Assembly: GCA_014904985.1 (NCBI GenBank)
Contig: MU129034.1
Location: 29,064-59,721 of the forward strand
From: Hydnum rufescens UP504
Lineage: Eukaryota > Basidiomycota > Agaricomycetes > Cantharellales > Hydnaceae
Direction: 5' to 3'
DNA length: 30,658 nucleotides
The notes beneath the pieces are model-generated. The model saw only the letters and a program-made list of their open reading frames with translations, did no database searches and was not told where the DNA came from. Each line of letters starts with the position of its first letter. Within the stretch, counting starts at the first letter, position 1. Of the stretch, positions 1 through 11,345 are shown piece after piece. The position numbers and the translations under genes are program-made.

Positions 1-2360
1 GACTTGAATTTTACACAGGTGAAGTCATATAATGTACTATATTATATACCAAATATCAGCCCAATCAGTTGAGTTTGAGACATTCAACTCCCTGGCAGGC
101 AGAAAAGAGAAAAAACCCCACCATAAGTGAATCACCCCACATTGCGGCCCAAAATAGGGAATTACCTGTAATATATTTATACAGACTATATCCAAAAATG
201 GAATGATTGCGATGTGTGGAATTGCTGAAATTGAAGGGGCAGGGGGGAGGACAATCAAAAGGGAATTACACAGGGATGTAGAGCAGGATGGATCTGATAT
301 TAGGCCACTAGTGTAAATACAGATCATGGGAGTTCATATGCCCAAAATATCAGCCTAACCAGACTCCATTGGCATGGCTCCACATCATCCCCCCCCCTAA
401 CTCACAATTCACCAGCCTTCCATCCATGCCATTTACCCTGAAAATTCACAGTTGCCCATCCAAAGACATTCATAACATCCCTCAAAATTTCAATTTTTTA
501 TTGCAATGTGAGACCTTGCAGAATATTTTCAAGTTTCACTGTAATACAGCCTCAGTGGGGGCACTTCCAGCCACTCCAATGACTCTGATTTTTGTAGGCC
601 ACACCTGCACCATTTGAGGCTCAGGCTGAAAAATTTAGCACATCAAGCCACTTCTGCGCATTGGTCACATGACCCGATCTTTCCCCCCTCCCCCCTGCTT
701 CACTCATGCATCCATATTTGCATGACTTTGGTGGCCATTTGTAGTCAGTAGTGGGTACACCCCATGATCCCATTTGAAGGACATTCCATGGATAGTTATC
801 ATTGAGTATTCAAGAACATTCCAGATCAATTCAATGTTGGGTCAACTACAGTATTAGTGAGAAATACCACCCCTGGTCTGACCTCAAATTGAATTGATCT
901 TTGAATGTTTCTGAATAACTCAATAAAGTATTCCATGGAATGATCTCAAATTGGAATCCATGGGTGTCACCCACGACTACTACAAATGGCCCACAAAGTC
1001 CATGCAAATTGCGATCACTGAGTGAAGCACGGGGGAGCGGGAAGCTCTGGGTCATGTGACCAATGCAGAAATGCTTATAATTGCTGATAATTTTGCACTC
1101 TGAGCCCCTCAAATGGGTGACCAGGTGTGGCCTTACAAAAAAATCCAGAGTCATGTGAGTGCTGGAAGCTGCCGCCACTGGAGGCTGTATTACTGTCATA
1201 TTCATCTGTTCCCGGTGTAATTCCGGATTGTTCTGGTTGTTTTCCGCTTTGGTTCTGGCCTGTTTCTGATTGTCTCCTGTCTGCCGTTCATTTCCCCCTT
1301 CAGTTCCACGTCCTTTACTCTCCAAGTTCCCCACACCACTTACCGGGCCGGCCCTTGTCCCTGTCCCCTCCACCTTTCCCATCCCGCTGCCCCACTTCCC
1401 CCCTCTTGTGCCTGCCCCCCCTGTGAACCGACCTCTGTCATTGAAGTAGAGCTCACGTCCCCATGGTGTATAGAGCCCGTACTGTATAAGTAGTCGTGGG
1501 CGAATCCAGAGACTCAGCGTGGTCTCTCGGATTTGCCGGTCTTCTACTCCAGACTAACGAGTCCGAGTACGCTTCCAGCTGACTGCCGGTGAGCTTTAAG
1601 ACCACTGTGCTCGTTCCACCTATAGTCCCTTCCCGGGCTGCCTGGATTGCCCTCTCTGTCCAGTCCTCGTATGCTCGTTCTTGCCCGATCTCCTGCCGAC
1701 CTAAGCCGAGCTTACACTGACTTAGTCGGAGTTATCTGTGTTGTATATTTGTTTGGTGCTCTCATTGCAGCTATGGCCCGTGACAGCATTACAGTGAATA
1801 CTTGAAAATATCGTGCAAGGTCTTCAACATGTGCCCAATAAAAAATCTGAAATTTTGAGGATCGTTGATGAATGTCTTTGGGGAGGGCCAACTGTGAATT
1901 CAGGTAATGGCCGATGGATGAAGGCCCTGGGTAGGAAATTGTGAGTCTAGGGGGGGGGAGGAGTGGCTGAATCCTTAAATGGTTCTGGTTAGGCTGATAT
2001 TGGCATATGAACTCCCCATATCTAGTATAGCTTAGTCGGCCTGAATATCAGATCCGATTCCGCTGCTCTACATCCTGTGTAATTCCTTTGATTGTCCTCC
2101 CCTCCCCCTCAACTTTCAGCCACTTCCACACATCCAAGTTCATCCCATTTTTGGGATATAGTCGTGCTATCATAAATTATACAGGTTTAATTCCACACTA
2201 TTTTGGGCCCAATGTCGGGTGATTCGAGCGACTTTATGGTGGGGGTTTTTCTCTTCTGCCTGCCAAGGAGTTGAATGTCTCGAAACTCAACTGCTTGGGC
2301 TGATATTGGTATAAATAGTAGTATCCATTATATGACTATACTCTGTTAAAATTTCAAGTT
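1..2360. repeat. Giant degraded inverted repeat (foldback), left arm cut by the window edge
   Basis: The sequence from 1 to about 844 reappears, reverse-complemented, from about 879 to 2360. The arms share many blocks, for example the tip at 823-844 with 879-900, the TTGGTCACATGACCC-type block near 660 with its partner near 1060, and the block at 60-150 with its partner near 2230-2310. By eye identity is roughly 75-80% with many small indels, so the structure is old. The loop is about 34 bp (845-878). The right arm is longer only because it carries a 592-bp solo LTR at 1194-1785. The left end is truncated at base 1, so the true arm length is unknown. Open frames inside it are shared by palindrome geometry and look non-coding. 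A fused pair of inverted transposon copies and a true foldback element both remain possible. Confidence 0.8.
1194..1785. mobile_element. Solo LTR inserted in the right arm of the foldback
   Basis: The insert starts TGTCA and ends TGACA, a perfect 5-bp terminal inverted repeat of the TG...CA type typical of LTRs. It interrupts the right arm of the foldback, while the left arm is uninterrupted at the matching point (about 541-547), which serves as an empty-site allele in cis. The word ATTAC occurs directly before it (1189-1193) and again at 1788-1792, two bases (GC) after the end, so the target duplication is slightly imperfect. A TATAAG box lies at 1485-1490, which suggests plus-strand transcription. 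Its last ~200 bp recur at about 8800-8984 with the same TGACA end. No internal coding region is present, so a solo LTR left by LTR-LTR recombination is the simplest reading. Confidence 0.72.
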
Positions 2361-3410
2361 CATATCTTGACTGTAGGGGGGGCAATTCAATTTCAAGTCC
2401 AGATGTGTTTGGCTCATATCTCCATAAGTAAGTCATGGATTGCTGAAATTGTGATATGATTTTCGCTAATAGGTCTCCATATGTGCCGAGTTTCAGATTC
2501 GTCCGTCCCAGCGCTTATCTCGCATCTTCTGGTGGTTCCAGTCCCCCTTGCCCAGTTCCCCCCCTTTAAGTGGATGGATTGGCAGATTTTTGGCACAGAG
2601 ATTACTTCATAAGTGACATTATAATCTGTGTCAATTTTCAAGTCCTAGCTATTTTATGAGGGAAATCAATTTTTAATGTAAACCGTTTGGCTCATATCTC
2701 CATAAGTAATGCATGGATTGGGCGACATTTTGATATGATTTCGGCCTAATAGTCTCTTTATAGTGCCAAATTCCAGACTCGCTCCACTCAGTCCTATTTT
2801 CTGGCAAACTTCCGGTGTGTTCCAGTCCCCGCTGCCAGTTCCCCCTCTTTAAGTGCTATGGATTGGCAATTTTTGGACATGATTACTTGCATAATGAGCA
2901 TCATAATTGGTGTAAATTTTCAAGTGCCTAGCTGATTTATAGGGGGGAGAAGACCAATTGTTAATGTGTAAACTTTGTTTAGCTTATATCTCGTAAAATG
3001 CATGATTGGCTGAAATTCTCTGCTGATATGATTATCAATCCTGGTATCTCACATCATTGCCAAATTTTCAGACACGTCCGCCCACGCTTATTTTCGCCAT
3101 GCTTCTGCGTGGTCCGTCCTCCCTGCCCCTCCCCCCTTGCTAGGTTCATTACTTTTTGCTGAATTTTTGCACATAGTGCTTCATAGTGACCTCATACTCT
3201 TGTGTGAATTTTCAAGTCCTAGCTATTTTATAGGGAGGAGAATCAAATTTTTAATTCTAACCTGTTTGGCCCAGATCTCCATAGGGGAGTAATGCATGAT
3301 TGGGCTGAAATTTTGATATGATTTGCGTACCTAATAGTCTCTAATCATGTGCAAATTTCAGACTCGTCCACCCAAGCGCTTATTTTGCGCAATTTCGGTG
3401 TTCCAGTGCT
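2345..3410. repeat. Tandem satellite, about four ~285-bp units
   Basis: The phrase TTTGGCTCATATCTCCATAA recurs at about 2409 and 2689 and, more diverged, near 2979 and 3267, giving a period of about 280-290 bp. Each unit runs in the same order: AATTTTCAAGTCCTAGCTATTTTAT, then the CATATCTCC block, a GATATGATT block, a CAGACTCGTCC block, a CCAGTTCCCCC block and GGATTGGCA followed by TTTTTGG. Units differ by many substitutions and 1-4 bp indels. A further degraded piece may continue to about 3560. No coding potential is convincing. Confidence 0.75.
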
Positions 3411-3879
3411 GTTTTTACTGTGTCCATTGTTTCAGTCACTAACCAGTGCCCCTGGGCCTGGTTTTTTCCACTGTATCAGGGTCCTAGGTCCATCATCCGA
3501 TACCCAGGCACCACCCCTGGTCCCTGGCCCCCATTGGCTGGATGGGAAGAATTTTTCGGATGTAAGTTATCTAATTTCCGTCATGTAGGCTTTTTTTTCA
3601 ATTAGGAATCAGTGGTATTTTGCAACTGGATACCATTAAGAATCATCTTATTAATATTTTTAGCACCCAAACCCAATGGAAATTATCCTAAACTAGAAAT
3701 GATGGATGCAAATCCATTAAGAACCCAACTTGAGCCAGTTGGCTGGATATTAAACAATGCCCGGGTTACCACACTATGCAACAGCCAACTCTGATGCATC
3801 AAAAACCATAACAGTAACCTACTGTAATCTTCTGCAGACTCTCACAGTTAACTTACTGTCCCAATGCAAAAAGGCTCAT

Positions 3880-4300
3880 CATCAGTGCACAAGCAGACTC
3901 TGGACAGTAGCTGTTGAACGGATCGCGTAAGCCTGACATGCATACTGGTAGAATGCCCATCCAAATTTACAATTCACAATTCCAGGTGATAAGCTACAAG
4001 CCAGTGTGTGATGGAACACGCACGACTGGGGTAGAATGCTTCGTTCCACGGATTTTACGAGAGCAACAAATGTGACGCCAATCAGAATGGTGACAATACT
4101 GAGAGCGAGTAATCGAGTACTGTCAACCGGTTGCGTAAACCCAGACTGGTAGAATGTTCTTTCATGAGCAATGACTCGTCTGCGAACTGTAGTCACATAG
4201 CCTGGACACAGGAGCGGGTAGAACGCCCATCCACAGATTACGATTCACAATCCAAGGAAGCGATAGGCTAGCAAGCGAGTGTGAAACGAACTTTCCGGAT
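3880..4300. repeat. Diverged direct duplication, offset ~270 bp
   Basis: GTAGAATGCCCATCC at 3948-3962 matches GTAGAACGCCCATCC at 4218-4232, and similarity continues through TTCACAAT and an AGTGTG block on both sides (about 3946-4016 against 4216-4290). A third weaker GGTAGAATG occurs at about 4141. Two unrelated open frames cross it on minus but neither looks coding. Confidence 0.55.
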
Positions 4301-6180
4301 GCAACCAGAAAACCACGTTCAACACCCCAGCAAGAGGACATGGCCTCAAAGTAAATTTGGAATTTTTCACAAATCAAAAAACGAATAACTGTTCTAAGAC
4401 TAGCTGATATAACTTGCGACCCTCGCCTGTGCGTTGATTCTGGCGCTTTTCGCTACACAACAGGGTTTCCTGACCTCAAGTCGAAAATCTCCACGAACAT
4501 GATCAGTTGAAGTGAAGCTGATGAGTGATTTTCACTTGCCCCTCATCTAGAGTTATTCCTGAGTAGGGAAGGTGAATTCCTGTTGTTCGCATGCCCTCTC
4601 CCCGATTGCTTCCATAAAAAAAAGAATAGGCTCATTGGCTTCGATAGGAATAGGAGAAGTAACCCACCCTGCAATTGCAGTGGACATGGTTTCTGTTACA
4701 TGCAGTCCGTCAGAGAGGTACTTCTTGTTAATATCTCTCGTTCGGCATCTTTTTGTTTGTGACAGTCAGAACCCACGTATAGATTTGCAAACGTGAGCAA
4801 AGGGTACGAGAAACATAACTTCATTCGTTAGGGAGAACAAGTCCTAGGCAACACACATTTGGGAGAGCTTGGATAGCCAACAGAAGAATCTTTGCACACG
4901 CAGCTCAGGCCTAAGAAGTCTGCTTGAGCTCTTCAGTTGTTTTTCAACAGACTTTGACCAAATATATTTTCGATATTCGCACCGGCAGCTCAATATTCCG
5001 TCCACATAGATCCAAGAGTTACCCGAGTACGACTTGACTGCAATGTATAGCCCCAAGTGAAATCGTGTGACATGACCACCTCGATTATTGTGACATATTT
5101 CGAGTGAGTTAACACTGCGGCTGTTTCCGGTTAACAACAAGCATTGTCTGGACACGCCCAAGTCTTCGAAATCATGAACACCTACAAGCATCACTTCATA
5201 GAGGTATGTTCGGAAAATGGAACCAAATCCAATACTGGGAAAGGCCCACGGAAGGAGGATTTAATCCCAATCAAACACCAGTCAGATCCTCAGTGGACGA
5301 TTCCTCAAACTGGCCAGGCTCATAATGCTCGCAGATAGATTCTCATACTGGCCCCAATGCCAGCCACTCTCACCTCAATCCGTTATCCCCCAAGGGATCC
5401 CTTGATTATCTTCGAAATTAGACACCTTTGACATCACTTGATAGAAAACTTATCGTTGAAATGGATACTGACCAATCACTGGAAGACTCACGAAGAGATA
5501 TTAACCAAATAAAAACCACGTAAGCTTCATGACTCATCTCTCAAACTGTCAGGCCCCTTTTTTATATTGCTGGATGATGATTTCAGACTGTGCCCCATTG
5601 TCAGCGACTCTGACCCAACGCTGGTCATCCTCACACACCCAAATAATGGATGCCCCTCATCCTGGAGCGATATCACAAAACTAGGAAACTCAGATTATAT
5701 CAGTACGATGCCGTGTCCCGAGTCGTGCCACTTTATTTTAAGGAATTGGATATGGCGTTCGAATCGTTCATGAGCGGTGAACCATAATATACATGAAATG
5801 ACTGTGCTTTAGGGATACAGAGGACGAATCAGGTGCATGATCATGGACTGGCACCAGTGTATATTATTTAAAATGGGAATACTGAAAACATGATTATCTA
5901 GTCTGCCATAAGACACTATATCACCTGAAGACCCACTTAGTTTTCGAAAGTGCTCAAGTGAGTCAACAACTCCAGCTGTAGACTCATAGATAGATGCCTT
6001 AGGAATAAATATACAATTATCTTTTATGTTGTGGCTAATAGTATCAAGTCCCTAAATTTGCACAAATTTCGCATTCCTCAAAAAATCGAAGTCAGATGCA
6101 AATCTTCTCAACTTTAAACTCTCCTCGACCTCCAGAGTCTCAGTTATCCCCTCAAACTTAGCTTCGCTTTGAGTGGTTAG
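4300..6180. other. Intergenic, nothing supportable
   Basis: I see only short random-looking open frames (all under 120 codons), no convincing repeats, no tRNA-like B-box and no recognisable protein motif in this stretch. Confidence 0.5.
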
Positions 6181-8270
6181 CCACTCTGGTGTTCAATGGG
6201 TCTGTTGAAGATGGTGGAGAACGTACATCAAAAAGACCTGACCTCAAGCAAAAACCGAGTCAAGACGATCCAACGTGTTCCTGCAACACCTGCACCTCCC
6301 CGCAGGCATCATCTCTGGCAGCTCACAGAAGTGTCCCCAAGTTCCAAAAAGAAGTTAACCACTTCGACACCGCCTCTACCACCAGCTCTACATCGAACCT
6401 GAGAAGTCTATACCTGTGGAACACCTTGGGAACAATCCAGGCCGTGCGATATGGTGGTTGGCACACCCGTACCCCCGATGTAAGCCCGTTGTCATCTCAT
6501 ATTCTCGAGCATACGGAGTAGTCTGCGAGTGTGGTACTCTTCACTTCAATCAGAGGCAACGTGGTGCATTTATATAGATTTCATATCAGATCCCATAAGA
6601 CAATTGTCGTTCAAAGATGCCATCGGGGAACGGCCATCTCTGACGACCATGTTTGCAGTATCCCAGAGGCTGGGGCTCGAATAACCAAACCCTTTGGAGA
6701 AGGAGTATTCTAGGAACTATTGGACTGTTGGAGAACCGCTGGCACCATCCAGCACCGTCCCCTTTCAACCTGTGTTTCGGCCTGTAATGCTATCTACCCT
6801 GGGAGAACCCTGCATGACATTGGTCCCAAGTCTCCCGCATTTCGGATCCTGGTCAGCAACCACATTCAGCCTGTCATTCATTGATCAGCTGGTAGTGTGA
6901 GCCACATTTACAATTTCAATGCCCACATCGTCGCCTATCTCCTCCAGCACCAACCACACCTTCTTACCTTCTGGGGGGGGCCCCCCCCAAAGTCACCTCG
7001 ACACCTCATGGTTACTTCAATAACTCGGATCAGTGAATGGCCAGGAAGCTTATAATTTGCATCTGATCTGACTGCTGGGTGTTGGAGCTGCGCCCCAATT
7101 TTGTTTTCCTTTTGGACCTCAACAACATCCACTCTCCGACCCAACCACCACCAACTGGTGAGCTCTGGTCGAGAGTAGGTATGAGAACACCGAATCGCCC
7201 CAGCATGCCTACTCTAAGCATGCAAGATTAAGAGGTTATGCCATCAGGACAGCCGAAGCAGAGAGCTTGCCATGGGACTGACCTCATCATCACACCCTGT
7301 GGTTGACTGCCTCCATTTTGAGTCAATCACTCATGATCATTTGTTTCTTCATGTGCGATAATTGATTCAGTCCACGAGTGGAGCGCCATGGTTCCTTGCA
7401 CGGATTCAGGTTTTGGAGGAGAGGGAGGTCTTTCCTCTAATTCTTCAGTTCCGTTTCCGACCTGGAGACCCAGGAGGCTGCTTAAGTCGCTGAACCTACT
7501 GAGCGCCATGGGGATTTGGAAAATTTGGAAGATGTCTCTGACATGGATGTACATAGCATGCCATCGTGCCTACATCCAGTATCCGAATCTTCATTTCTGC
7601 ATAATAATCATCCTATATGTCCATCTATCAGCACGTTATGTTTGGCGACGGCCTTCGCGAACGTGGACAAGTGCTCATGCCCAACACTCTATCTCCTTGG
7701 CCTACATCAGTCACCCTTTCCATGTGGGCACGCCATGCGTCATAAGACCTCACCACCGGAAGAACAAATAACTCTTGCTAGTTTATGCTGAGATCCGTCT
7801 CAACGAGGCCTACCCCCCCAAGTCTAGACCACAATACTAACCCCTCCATGTCAAATCCCAAACCAACTCTTCCAGAGTGAACGATTTGATTCCCATCGTC
7901 TGGTTGAATGATGATGAGGGGCCATGTTTGAATGACACGAGATGCGCAATGCGCGCATTGCGGCCCAGACTGGAGAGCCTGAAATGAAGATCCCCTGTGG
8001 CACATCCACTGTGGACCTGGGCTGGCATTGCAGAAAGCAGATGCCCACAGAGCTGCATCCTTCTGATGTCCTGGCCCTCAGAGCAAGCGTAAGTGTACCA
8101 CACCACCCTGGAGACTACAGCCTTCAGAAGATGTCCAGCGCATGCTCGAATCCGAAAGTCTGGCACACTCATAAAAACAATAACCTCGAGTACCAGCCAC
8201 CGCTTGTACCCAGTGCGTGAGCATGGTTCGCAACAATATTCTCATGGGACTACAGCACGCTTCATGTTAC
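6180..8270. other. Gene-poor stretch with scattered protein-like fragments
   Basis: Several plus-frame fragments have unbiased, protein-like composition (about 6190-6520, 6570-6680, 7516-7790, 7942-8217), and those at 7516 and 7942 lie in the same frame, but they are separated by multiple stops. I recognise no family in them. A perfect G8C8 palindrome sits at 6973-6988. The best reading is remnants of decayed mobile-element genes. They could equally be chance frames, so no CDS is called. Confidence 0.3.
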
Positions 8271-8500
8271 TCCCTCCTGTCGTTCATCATACTCCCGTCG
8301 CCCTTCCATGTCTCATTCTCGTTCCCCCCTTGCTCGCTCCCCTTCCCGTTCGTTCCTCCTCATGCTTCTTTCCCCTTCTCGCCATTCCCTCCCGCGGTCC
8401 CTCCACTATGCCCTTCTCGCCATTCCCTCCTCACTTTCCTCCTCGCATTCCCCCTCACCAATCCTCCTCCATCCCCTCCTCATTCCCCCCAATCAGCAAA
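8270..8500 (+). repeat. Polypyrimidine (C/T-rich) tract
   Basis: Roughly 230 bases of plus strand are very largely C and T, built from degenerate CCCTTCTCGCCATTCCCTCC-like phrases, with CCCTTCTCGCCATTCCCTC present at about 8411 and nearly again at about 8374. All three plus frames stay open through it simply because T/C-rich DNA lacks stops. One frame reads as a Ser/Arg/Pro-rich segment reminiscent of the SRDLP repeats at 12440-12690. Confidence 0.6.
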
Positions 8501-8830
8501 TGAGCCAGAGATGAAATCAACCATCAAGGAGCACGGAACCTGGTGACCTGTTGTCCCCCGTACCCTGCGATACGAAAGACAGATTGCACAAGCTTACCCC
8601 CTCCTCAGGACCATATGCCAGTTGCCCCGGTAAAGGAATGAGGCGATATTATGGGTTGGAAAGGGGTAGGAATCCAATTGATTTCTTGAATAAACGAATG
8701 GCAATAAAATTAAATTGAGCACGGTGACATATAATTGATTCGTTCGTAGGGAAAATGGCCTCGGATGAGGATTTCTATGGTGTAGGGATTTATCCCTCCA
8801 ACACCGCTGTGCTCATTTCCACCTAGTCCC
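8500..8830 (+). pseudogene. Weak coding remnant, unknown protein
   Basis: After the pyrimidine tract two plus-frame fragments look protein-like. One (about 8535-8630) follows an in-frame TGA and contains LRYERQIAQAYPLLRTICQL. The other (about 8650-8810, shifted frame) contains NPIDFLNKRM and later DEDFYGVGIYPS. The style resembles the C-terminal parts of agaricomycete hypothetical proteins, but that is recalled rather than searched. Stops and frameshifts rule out a functional gene. This could be chance. Confidence 0.28.
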
Positions 8831-8984
8831 CTCCAGGCCGCTGGACTGCCTCTCCGTCCCTCCTATCCTCATTATCTCATCCTTGCCTGGATTCTCCCAG
8901 ACTTAGCTGGACTTACACTGGACTTAGTCGGAGTTATCTGTGTTTATATTTGTTTGGTGCTCTCATTGCAGCATGGCCCTGACA
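8800..8984. mobile_element. Second, partial copy of the solo-LTR family
   Basis: The stretch from CACCGCTGTGCTCATTTCCA to CATGGCCCTGACA matches 1590-1785 of the solo LTR, including the long shared phrase GTTTGGTGCTCTCATTGCAG. It ends with the same TGACA at 8980-8984 but has a different flank, which independently fixes the 3' boundary of this LTR. The 5' part is missing or too decayed to see. Confidence 0.7.
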
Positions 8985-9138
8985 TGTATTCTCTGGTGGT
9001 ATGGGGTCATAAGACCCACCACTGGTCATAATGGTGGTGGGGGCCCGTCATCATTGTCATTTGTGCAGGAGGGTGTGCAGGGATAGAATCTAGAACAAAA
9101 AGAATGTGTATCATTAGTAAAACATAATGGTAACATAC

Positions 9139-9480
9139 AAAGGGCAGCATAAGCTGCCCTTTGCGCGAATGAAAAACAAAAAAAAACGAAGTACCTATTC
9201 ATCACACCCCAGCTTTTCTGGGGTGTGGTGCCCTGCTTCTGCTGGGGGTACAACGATGACGGCGGGATTTGGGATCCCAATAGATTTGCATCCTCCTCAT
9301 TGTTTGAGATGGTGGGGGGCAGGGGCCAAGAATGAGCGACCTATAGTGGAAGTTCACATTATCAGTATGAAATTAAAGTCATGCTGAAGGAGCAGCTTAA
9401 AGCCACTCCTTCTACAAAAAAGTATATACACATAATATTACTTACCTAATCACCATGCCCAGCATTGCTGGGGTGTGGTG
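9139..9480. repeat. Two 248-bp units, each with two palindromes
   Basis: Unit 1 has a stem-loop at 9139-9162 (AAAGGGCAGC / GCTGCCCTTT) and a second at 9203-9227 (CACACCCCA / TGGGGTGTG). Unit 2 has AAGGAG / CTCCTT at 9387-9411 and a longer stem at 9451-9480 around CCCAGCATTGCTGGG. Both matching palindromes are offset by 248 bp. The sequence between is only loosely similar, so the palindromes are the best-kept part. Confidence 0.55.
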
Positions 9481-9956
9481 GAGGGCTTGGCAGAGAAAGG
9501 GCATCGGGTGAAGCCGCAACTCAATGCTGGCAGGCTCCAAATCACAAAAACACACCGAACAGCCAGGGGACAATATGACACATGGCACTGAGGCAGTTTA
9601 TATGCAAGGTGAAATGCTTGCTAAATAATATTTTATAATTATTTGGGCAATAAAATAGGAAGATTGAGGAACATCTGAATAAGGCAATGTATCATCACAC
9701 TGAACAGGGGACCGGGCTGGCTGTATGGATGAGAGTCACCCGAAAATTAGATATTGGCATTATATATATATGTACTACATGGTAGATGAATTAAAATGGA
9801 TCCCCAAAGATTTTCAAAATTGTCCAAACCCCCATTTCCTAGTTAAGGTGTATGCACTGAGCTGGACAGTCTGACATTGTAATTTTCCCACTTAAATAAT
9901 TTCCTCTACTTTATATGATAATTCTTTCACCTCTACAGTGTGTCAGATATCTTGAA

Positions 9957-10326
9957 GCATGCCCCAAGGTATAATTTCCTTATTTGGGTAAGTGTGATTC
10001 CTCATTTTTTCAGTCATATTGAAATATTAGAGGCTTATAACTGGGGGTTGTAGCTGGATCTAGTCTGCCTAAATATGGCAATTTTTTCATAATTTTTGAA
10101 ACAAGTGTTGTGTCATGGGTTCCGCACATTCTGAGTAACTGCTGAGCTCAGAATGTGCGGAACCTATGACACAACACTTGTTTCAAAAATTATGAAAAAA
10201 TTGCCATATTTTAGGCAGACTAGATCTAGCTACAACCCCCAGTTATTAGCCTCTAATATTTTAATATGACTGAAAAAATGAGGAAACACACTTACCCAAA
10301 TAAGGAAATTATACCTTGGGGCATGC
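9957..10326. repeat. Long near-perfect hairpin, ~180-bp arms
   Basis: Bases 9957-10135 and 10147-10326 are reverse complements with about five substitutions and one 1-bp indel, roughly 97% identity, around an 11-bp loop (10136-10146). The outer tips are GCATGCCCC and GGGGCATGC. Beyond them GTGTC at 9940-9944 and GACAC at 10337-10341 suggest a further degraded outer stem. There is no ORF. It could be a hairpin-type MITE or two fused inverted copies of a small element; transcription would give a long dsRNA. No clean target duplication is visible. Confidence 0.85.
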
Positions 10327-10650
10327 AGGCTGGTCAGACACTTCCATTGATCTCAAAAGGCATGTCATTTTGATGTTTGTATAGGACCTAATAGGCCTGT
10401 GTTCTCTTTGATATCAAATATTGATCAAAAGGGGCCTTTATATTGAACAAGTGCAGTTTTGACATAGTTTTGACATCAATTTGAGATCAAAGTATGGACT
10501 TGAACTTTTACTAGGCTTTATTTGAGATCAAAGTACAGACTTGAGAATTCTGTTAGGCTTTATGCAAGTTTGGCCATCTGTCATTCATCCAATCAATCAA
10601 AAACAATAAACCAACTAAAGAATTTATACATAGGAAAATGAATCATAATC

Positions 10651-11345
10651 CTAGGCTTCTTCTACACTAGCTTGATCCATAGCAACTATCAAACTGGCCT
10701 CCTGTGGCTCGAAGGACTCTTCCAACTCTCCACCCTCTGTATCATCAGAACTTGCATCAGAATCATAGTCTGCAGATGATCTCTCATTCCTTCAAGTAGT
10801 CAGGGGAGGCTGGAGATCTGATATGGCAGTAGCATCAAACTCCATTTCGTGTTGAACCTGAGTCCAAACAGCATGGTGTTCTTGCAGTGGCAAAGGCCTG
10901 CAAATATTATCCCAAGAAGGAGCACCAGATGAGATAGGAACCTGGACCATGTCCTTTTTCCAAGCTGTCATCCACTCGTACAGCTGGTTTGCCTGGTGAA
11001 GTGCAAAATATGATACATCTTCATCTTCAGACCCCATGAATACCTCCATCACACAAGAATACTCCTCACAGAACCAAGTCTGAAGATTTGCATGCTCAGC
11101 CTTGCATCTCTCAAGCTCCTGGTGACAGTTGGCTATCTCTTGTGAGAGCCAGATACCCTCTTTGACTGAAGGGTCACCCAGCCATGGGGGCACAATCCCA
11201 TCAGGAAAATCTGCGATATCACCTCTCGAATCCTCCCAAATATCCTGATCCACATCAAGTTGGTAGAGTCCCTCCATTGTGAGCATAGGAGGAACATATG
11301 CCCCCCTCCGAATACCTGTACACCAAGGAGGCACATCAGGTGGCT
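10651..11345 (-). pseudogene. Decayed minus-strand gene with acidic C-terminus, unknown function
   Basis: A minus frame opens after a TAG near 11344 and reads about 184 codons to a TGA at 10792-10794. The same frame then continues about 46 more codons to TAG at 10651-10653. The part before the TGA is protein-like, with CHQELERCKAEHANLQ (probable coiled helix) and YEWMTAWKKDM. The part after it is strongly acidic (YDSDASSDDTEGGELEESFE). Continuity of style across the TGA suggests a CGA arginine codon lost to a CpG transition. No ATG is evident at the start, so the 5' end or an upstream exon may be missing. It is divergent from, and overlaps the first ~50 bp of, the plus-strand pseudogene at 11298. 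I do not recognise the family. Confidence 0.5.

Noticed and set aside
6973..6988. G8C8 palindrome as a functional site
   Set aside because: Simple homopolymer pair; nothing else nearby supports a role.
8200..9480. CRISPR array or tRNA cluster from the repeated palindromes
   Set aside because: Only two units with a 248-bp period, no uniform spacers, no tRNA box sequences, and a fungal context.
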